Below are positions 6,061 to 10,490 of a stretch of 10,490 nucleotides of DNA, piece by piece (position 1 is the first letter of the stretch; each line of letters begins with the position of its first letter). The DNA comes from an uncultured Clostridia bacterium (lineage in GTDB: Bacteria > Bacillota > Clostridia > UBA1381): contig CAJTUY010000053.1 of the NCBI GenBank assembly GCA_910579415.1, positions 1-10,490 of the forward strand. Reading direction: 5' to 3'. A program made the translations under genes and the position numbers. The notes under the pieces are model-generated. The model was given only the letters and a program-made list of their open reading frames with translations. It had not been told where the DNA came from and did no database searches.

Positions 6061-6624
6061 ATGACAAGGACTGCGTTAAAAAAGCAGCGTCATGAATTTT
6101 TGTTGAAGCAGATTAAGAAGAACCCGTTTTTAAAGGACGAAGAACTTGCCAAAAGCTGTAATGTCAGCGTATCTACGATTCGCTTTGACCGAGCGGAACT
6201 GGGTATTGCCGAATACCGTGAGAGAGTCAAGACTGCTGCTGAGGAGGGAATGACAACAGGAGCGGTTATGACAGGCGAGGTTTTGGATTTAAATCTGTTT
6301 CGTGACGGAATATCGGTTTTAAAAACAGATAAAACAATGGTCTTTCAGAATACTGATATAGTAAAGGGGCAGTATATATATGCTTTTGCCGAAAATCTTG
6401 CGCTTAGCGTAATAGATGCAAAAGCGGCTCTTGTGAAAATTGCCAATGTTAAATATACGCATGAAGCGCATGCAGGTGAAAGACTTATTGCAAAGTCTGA
6501 GGTTATGCGTGTTAAGGAAAGAGAATTTGTTGTGCGTGTTGTAATAAAGGCAAATCTGAATGAAGTTTTCAGAGGTAAATTCAGTCTGCTTGTAGCCGAC
6601 GGAGAGGATACAGAAAATAAATGA
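6061..6624 (+). CDS. fapR: FapR, malonyl-CoA-responsive repressor of lipid synthesis genes
   Basis: FapR represses fatty-acid and phospholipid genes and releases DNA when malonyl-CoA binds its hotdog domain. The 187-aa protein has an N-terminal DeoR-like helix-turn-helix (about residues 22-50, LKDEELAKSCNVSVSTIRFDRAELGI), a linker helix (about 50-65), and a C-terminal hotdog domain (about 70-180) with FAENLALSVIDAKAALV and AHAGERLIAKSEV. Against my memory of B. subtilis FapR, Phe95 and Gly103 match ligand-pocket residues Phe99 and Gly107, while the arginine at 106 is replaced by Lys102. The ATG at 6061 follows AAGGAGTG. The gene overlaps plsX by 4 nt (ATGA), and its own operator lies upstream. 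Very likely the regulator of this operon. Confidence 0.94.
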   Translation: MTRTALKKQRHEFLLKQIKKNPFLKDEELAKSCNVSVSTIRFDRAELGIAEYRERVKTAAEEGMTTGAVMTGEVLDLNLFRDGISVLKTDKTMVFQNTDIVKGQYIYAFAENLALSVIDAKAALVKIANVKYTHEAHAGERLIAKSEVMRVKEREFVVRVVIKANLNEVFRGKFSLLVADGEDTENK

Positions 6625-7628
6625 AAATTATAATTGATGCTATGGGCGGAGATAATGCGCCTCAGGCGCCTGTTCATGCCGCTGTGCTTGCCGTACAGGA
6701 AATGGACATTGAAATAACGCTTGTTGGTGATGTGGAACTGCTGATGGCAGAGGTAAATAAATACGGGTATAAGGGTAGAAGAATAACATATGCAAGAGCA
6801 GATGATGTTATATCAAATCACGAAGAACCTGCAAAAGCGGTAAGAAGCAAGAAAAATGCTTCGGTTGTAGTCGCGGCTAATTTGTTAAAAAACGGCGATG
6901 GTGATGCGATGCTGTCTATGGGAAATACAGGCGCACTTTTAGCGGCAGGACTACTTATAGTAGGCAGAATAAAGGGTGTTATTCGTCCTGCTATTGCAAC
7001 GCTTCTGCCAAGTGCAAAAGGGCCTAAAATGCTTATAGACGCAGGAGCAAATACAAACTGTAAGCCTGAAAATCTGGTGCAGTTTGCTACAATGGGCGAC
7101 ATATATATGAAAAAGGTGTTAAAGACAGATAATCCGACCGTAGGAATTATATCCAACGGTGAGGAGGAGGGAAAGGGCGATGAACTTACGAAGGAAACCT
7201 TTCCTATGCTAAAAGCATCAAACGTTAATTTTATAGGAAACATTGAAGGACGCGATGTTATGGAGGGTACTGCGGATGTTATGGTCTGTGACGGCTTTGT
7301 CGGTAATGTAATTCTTAAAACCGTTGAAGGCATGGGTCATGTTGTAAGTCAGAAGGTGCGTGAAATATTTGAAAAGAATATATTTACTAAATTTGCCGCT
7401 GTGCTTGCGATGAAAGGTATCAGGTCATTTAAACAGTCTATGGACTACCGGGAATACGGCGGTGCGCCGCTTTTGGGTACTAAAAAACCTGTTATAAAGG
7501 GGCATGGATCGTCTGATGCAAAGGCGATTGTGTCGGCAATATATCAGGCAAAGAAATTTGTTGAAACAGACGTCATAAAATCAATAGAAAAGAATGTAAC
7601 CGTTATGGAGGATGGAATAAATGATTAA
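6621..7628 (+). CDS. plsX: phosphate acyltransferase PlsX
   Basis: PlsX converts acyl-ACP and phosphate to acyl-phosphate, the acyl donor for PlsY in phosphatidic acid synthesis; it is a peripheral membrane enzyme. The 335-aa sequence is full length and starts MKIIIDAMGGDNAPQAP, the family signature. SMGNTGALLAAGLL (about residues 98-111), LIDAGANTNCKPENLVQFA, GNIEGRD and CDGFVGNVILKTVEG follow in the expected order. Near the C terminus, YGGAPLLGTKKPVIKGHGSSDAKA is also typical. Its start overlaps the fapR stop (ATGA) and its end overlaps fabH by 8 nt, so translation is probably coupled along the operon. Confidence 0.97.
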   Translation: MKIIIDAMGGDNAPQAPVHAAVLAVQEMDIEITLVGDVELLMAEVNKYGYKGRRITYARADDVISNHEEPAKAVRSKKNASVVVAANLLKNGDGDAMLSMGNTGALLAAGLLIVGRIKGVIRPAIATLLPSAKGPKMLIDAGANTNCKPENLVQFATMGDIYMKKVLKTDNPTVGIISNGEEEGKGDELTKETFPMLKASNVNFIGNIEGRDVMEGTADVMVCDGFVGNVILKTVEGMGHVVSQKVREIFEKNIFTKFAAVLAMKGIRSFKQSMDYREYGGAPLLGTKKPVIKGHGSSDAKAIVSAIYQAKKFVETDVIKSIEKNVTVMEDGIND

Positions 7629-8595
7629 CGCAAAAATAATCGGTGTAGGCGGATATGTGCCGGAAAAAATCTATGATAATGCCTATATGGAAAGTATCGT
7701 TGATACGAGTGACGAATGGATTATACGCCGTACGGGTATTAAAGAAAGACATATTTCGGCTGATAATGAATATACAACCGATATGGCGGTTAAGGCATCT
7801 GAAAAAGCGATTAAAAATGCAGGTATAAGTCCTGAGGAAATAGATTTGGTAATATTGGGAACTGTAACTCCCGATTATTTCACTCCTGCCTGCGCGTGTG
7901 TGGTTCAAAAGGCAATTGGAGCAGAGAATGCGGCGGCATTTGATTATAATGCCGCCTGTTCGGGATTTGTTACGGGAATTACGATAGCAAAGCAGTTTAT
8001 AGTATCGGGTACATACAAAAATGTATTGGTCGTGTGTGCTGATACGCTTAGCAAGGCTACTGATTATGAGGACAGAGCAACATGCGTACTGTTCGGAGAT
8101 GCGGCAGGCGCGGCGATTGTTTCAGCAAGTGAAGACGGAAGCGGAATAATTGAAACAGAACTTGGTTCAGACGGTGATTTGGCAATTACCGCTCTTGCAT
8201 ACAGAAACAATGATGAGGAAATTGAAAAGCGTGTGAGTCATAAAAAAGAAACTATCTGGATGGCGGGTCAGGCTGTAATGAAATTTGCTGTCAAGGCTAT
8301 GGCCGATGCGTCACGACGAGTGATTGATAAAGCGGGACTTACATGGGATGATATTGCTCTCGTGATACCGCATCAGGCAAATTACAGAATAGTTGACAGC
8401 GCTATAAAGAGAATGGGAATAACGAACGACAAGGTTTATTTAACTCTTGAAAAATACGGAAATACTTCGGCGTCATGCATACCTGTTGCTCTTAGCGAGG
8501 CTGTTGAAAAGGGTATGATTAAAAAAGGCGATAAAATTGTACTTGTCGGCTTCGGCGGAGGTCTTACATGGGGTGCGGCAGTATTAGAGTGGTAA
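7621..8595 (+). CDS. fabH: beta-ketoacyl-ACP synthase III FabH
   Basis: FabH starts fatty-acid synthesis by condensing an acyl-CoA primer with malonyl-ACP. The 324-aa protein has the catalytic triad in family context: Cys113 (YNAACSGF), His251 (IPHQANYRI) and Asn281 (YGNTSAS). TSDEWIIRRTGIKERH near residues 29-44 and the C-terminal GFGGGLTWGAAVLEW are also diagnostic. The ATG lies inside the end of plsX and is preceded by GGAGG at 7606-7610. Primer preference (acetyl versus branched) cannot be deduced. The acyl carrier protein gene often found beside fabH in Firmicutes is not present here. Confidence 0.97.
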   Translation: MINAKIIGVGGYVPEKIYDNAYMESIVDTSDEWIIRRTGIKERHISADNEYTTDMAVKASEKAIKNAGISPEEIDLVILGTVTPDYFTPACACVVQKAIGAENAAAFDYNAACSGFVTGITIAKQFIVSGTYKNVLVVCADTLSKATDYEDRATCVLFGDAAGAAIVSASEDGSGIIETELGSDGDLAITALAYRNNDEEIEKRVSHKKETIWMAGQAVMKFAVKAMADASRRVIDKAGLTWDDIALVIPHQANYRIVDSAIKRMGITNDKVYLTLEKYGNTSASCIPVALSEAVEKGMIKKGDKIVLVGFGGGLTWGAAVLEW

Positions 8596-8613
8596 AGAAA
8601 GGAATGTATTAAC

Positions 8614-9555
8614 ATGAAAACAAGATTATGTGAATTACTTGGAATTGAATATCCTATTATTCAGGGCGGTATGGCTTGGGTTGCCACTGCTGAACTGGCT
8701 GCTGCAGTATCAAACGGCGGCGGATTTGGAATCATTGCGGCAGGAAACGCGCCTGCTGATATAGTTCGTGAGCAGATACGCAAGGCAAAATCACTTACCG
8801 ATAAGCCTTTTGGAGTAAATGTTATGATGATGTCACCGTTTGTTGAAGAGGTGATGCAGGTTATAGTTGAGGAAAAGCCGGCAGCTGTTGCAACAGGAGC
8901 GGGCAATCCCGGCAAATATATACCGGCTCTTAAAGAAGCTGGTATTAAGGTAATGCCTGTTATAGCAAGTGTGGCTATGGCAAAGAAAATGGAAAAGGAC
9001 GGGGCTGACGCTGTTATCGCAGAAGGTACTGAAGCAGGAGGTCATATAGGAGAGCTTACAACGATGGTTTTGGTACCTCAGGTAGCTGACGCTGTGGAAA
9101 TACCTGTTGTTGCAGCCGGCGGCATCGCAGACAGCAGAGGCGCTGTTGCGGCATTCGCATTGGGAGCTGATGGTATTCAGGTGGGAACCCGTTTTATATG
9201 TTCAAGCGAATGTATAGCGCATGAGAATTATAAACAGGCGGTGATTAAGGCTAAGGACAGAGATGCGGTAGTTACCGGACGAAGTACAGGCGCTCCTGTA
9301 AGGGCATTAAAGAATAAACTTACACGCGAATATGATAAGCTTGAAAAAGCAGGTGCATCTTTTGAGGAAATTGAAGCGCTTGGCGTTGGCGGACTGAGGA
9401 AGGCATTTACTGATGGTGATATTCAGATGGGGTCACTTATGGCAGGTCAGTCGGCAGCTATGGTTAACGAGATACAGCCATGCGCTGATATTATAAAGAG
9501 TTATTTTAACGGTACGGAAGAAGTTATAAAAACAATCAGTTCAAAGCTGAGATAA
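8614..9555 (+). CDS. fabK: enoyl-ACP reductase II FabK (FMN-dependent)
   Basis: FabK performs the last reduction of each elongation cycle, turning trans-2-enoyl-ACP into acyl-ACP with NAD(P)H and a bound FMN. It is unrelated in sequence to FabI and is not inhibited by triclosan in studied species. The 313-aa TIM-barrel protein shows IEYPIIQGGMAWVA at the N terminus, PFGVNVM (about 65-71), EGTEAGGHIGE with His144 at the position of the catalytic histidine, and the FMN-phosphate segments VVAAGGIADSRG and ALGADGIQVGTRF. This family resembles 2-nitropropane dioxygenase (nitronate monooxygenase), but length and the position between fabH and fabD favour FabK. AAAGGAATG precedes the ATG; the gap to fabH is 18 nt. 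Confidence 0.94.
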   Translation: MKTRLCELLGIEYPIIQGGMAWVATAELAAAVSNGGGFGIIAAGNAPADIVREQIRKAKSLTDKPFGVNVMMMSPFVEEVMQVIVEEKPAAVATGAGNPGKYIPALKEAGIKVMPVIASVAMAKKMEKDGADAVIAEGTEAGGHIGELTTMVLVPQVADAVEIPVVAAGGIADSRGAVAAFALGADGIQVGTRFICSSECIAHENYKQAVIKAKDRDAVVTGRSTGAPVRALKNKLTREYDKLEKAGASFEEIEALGVGGLRKAFTDGDIQMGSLMAGQSAAMVNEIQPCADIIKSYFNGTEEVIKTISSKLR

Positions 9556-9566
9556 GGAGAAATATA

Positions 9567-10490
9567 ATGGGTAAATTAGCATTTGTATTTGCAGGACAGG
9601 GCGCACAAGCAGTCGGAATGGGTAAAGAACTTTGTGAAAAATTTTCTGTTGCCGATAAAGCGTTTGATGAAGCAAGCGAAGCACTGGGTTTTGACATTAA
9701 GAATATGATTTTTAACGGTGATGACGAAACTCTTATGATTACCGAAAATACACAGCCTACAATAGTTACTATGAGTGTAGCAGCCCTTAGAGTATTGGAG
9801 GAAAAGGGAATAAAGCCTGATGTTGTGGCAGGACTCAGTCTTGGTGAATACACAGCACATATCGCTTCAGGTTCTATGAGCTTTGCTGACGGAGTAAGAC
9901 TTGTTAAAAAACGCGGTAAGTATATGCAGGAGGAGGTCCCTGTCGGAAAGGGTGCAATGGCAGCTATAATCGCTCTTAGTCCTGAGGACGTTATTCAGTG
10001 CTGTGAAGAGGCTTCAAAGCTTGGAGTATGTTCGCCTGCAAACTTTAACTGTCCCGGTCAGATAGTTGTGTCAGGCGAAGTTGACGCGGTTAATAAATGC
10101 TGTGAACTCGCGAAAGAAAAAGGTGCAAAGAGAGCAATGGTTTTACCTGTTTCAGCTCCGTTTCATTGTTCGATGCTTATCGGAGCAGGTGAGAAGCTTG
10201 CAAAAGAGCTTGCCAATGTAGAGATAAAGGATATGCAGATACCGGTTATAACAAACGTAACAGCTGATTATGTACAATCTAAAGATGATATTAAGCCGCT
10301 TTTAATAAAGCAGGTTTCCTCATCAGTTAAGTGGGAGGATACTATAAGAAAAATGATTGCCGACGGAGTTGACACCTTTGTAGAAGTTGGACCGGGCAAA
10401 GCATTAAGCGGATTTATAAAAAAGGTTTCACGTGATGTAAGCGTATCTAATGTAGAAGATATGTCATCTTTAAATAAAACCTTAGAGGGA
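9567..10490 (+). CDS. fabD: malonyl-CoA:ACP transacylase FabD (3' end outside window)
   Basis: FabD moves the malonyl group from CoA to acyl carrier protein, supplying the extender for FabH and the elongating synthases. The frame stays open for 308 codons to the last base without a stop. As the family is about 310 aa, only a few C-terminal residues should be missing. Motifs are FVFAGQGAQAVGMGKEL at the N terminus, the nucleophile Ser91 in GLSLGEYTA, the substrate arginine in VKKRGKYMQ (about residue 116), catalytic His200 in PVSAPFHCSML, and VEVGPGKALSGFIKK near the end. AAGGAG (9554-9559) overlaps the fabK stop and sits 7 nt before the ATG. It is probably followed by fabG and fabF, which cannot be seen here. 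Confidence 0.96.
   Translation, partial: MGKLAFVFAGQGAQAVGMGKELCEKFSVADKAFDEASEALGFDIKNMIFNGDDETLMITENTQPTIVTMSVAALRVLEEKGIKPDVVAGLSLGEYTAHIASGSMSFADGVRLVKKRGKYMQEEVPVGKGAMAAIIALSPEDVIQCCEEASKLGVCSPANFNCPGQIVVSGEVDAVNKCCELAKEKGAKRAMVLPVSAPFHCSMLIGAGEKLAKELANVEIKDMQIPVITNVTADYVQSKDDIKPLLIKQVSSSVKWEDTIRKMIADGVDTFVEVGPGKALSGFIKKVSRDVSVSNVEDMSSLNKTLEG

Noticed and set aside
6818..7333. A 171-codon minus-strand open frame opposite plsX
   Set aside because: It lies wholly inside a clear plsX gene, has no ribosome binding site I can see, and its Ser/Pro/Phe-rich composition is what an antisense shadow frame gives.
8614..9555. Nitronate monooxygenase (2-nitropropane dioxygenase) as an alternative name for fabK
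   Set aside because: The folds are related, but the position between fabH and fabD and the GTEAGGHIGE motif at the FabK-like position favour FabK.

Overview
This window looks like a conserved chromosomal housekeeping region from a low-to-moderate GC Firmicute (Bacillota), most likely an anaerobic Clostridia-type organism. The reasons are the AT-rich intergenic DNA, strong AGGAGG-like ribosome binding sites, TTGACA/TATAAT promoters with 17-bp spacers, a FapR-type lipid regulator with its operator, FabK as the enoyl-ACP reductase, TmcAL, and a two-gene NifS/IscU-type Fe-S assembly unit. I see no phage, transposon, CRISPR or defence genes. I cannot name a genus from the sequence alone.

Layout. 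Positions 1-1849 (+) hold the C-terminal part of RecN (the start lies upstream of the window) and a closely spaced acyl-CoA thioesterase. Positions 1863-2389 (+) hold smpB with its own promoter. Converging on it from the minus strand is the tmRNA gene ssrA (2771 to 2422), so both partners of the trans-translation rescue system share one bidirectional terminator at about 2388-2420. Upstream of ssrA on the same minus strand is tmcAL (3995-2844). A divergent intergenic region follows, carrying a near-consensus promoter for a cysteine desulfurase and an IscU-like scaffold (4199-5811, +). The scaffold has an unusual cysteine-rich C-terminal tail.

From 5954 a fatty-acid operon begins: promoter, a FapR box just downstream of the predicted transcription start, then fapR, plsX, fabH, fabK and fabD (fabD runs off the window end). 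Genes overlap or are separated by at most 18 nt. FapR is known to sense malonyl-CoA and repress lipid genes. FabH starts chains, FabD supplies malonyl-ACP, FabK carries out the last reduction of each cycle, and PlsX diverts acyl-ACP into phospholipid synthesis. The operator upstream of fapR implies an autoregulated circuit over the whole run.

I did not find a clearly new multi-gene system. The best points for a second look are the convergent smpB/ssrA arrangement, the tmRNA tag sequence, the CxxCCxxC tail of the scaffold, and the inverted repeats at the Fe-S promoter and upstream of fapR.
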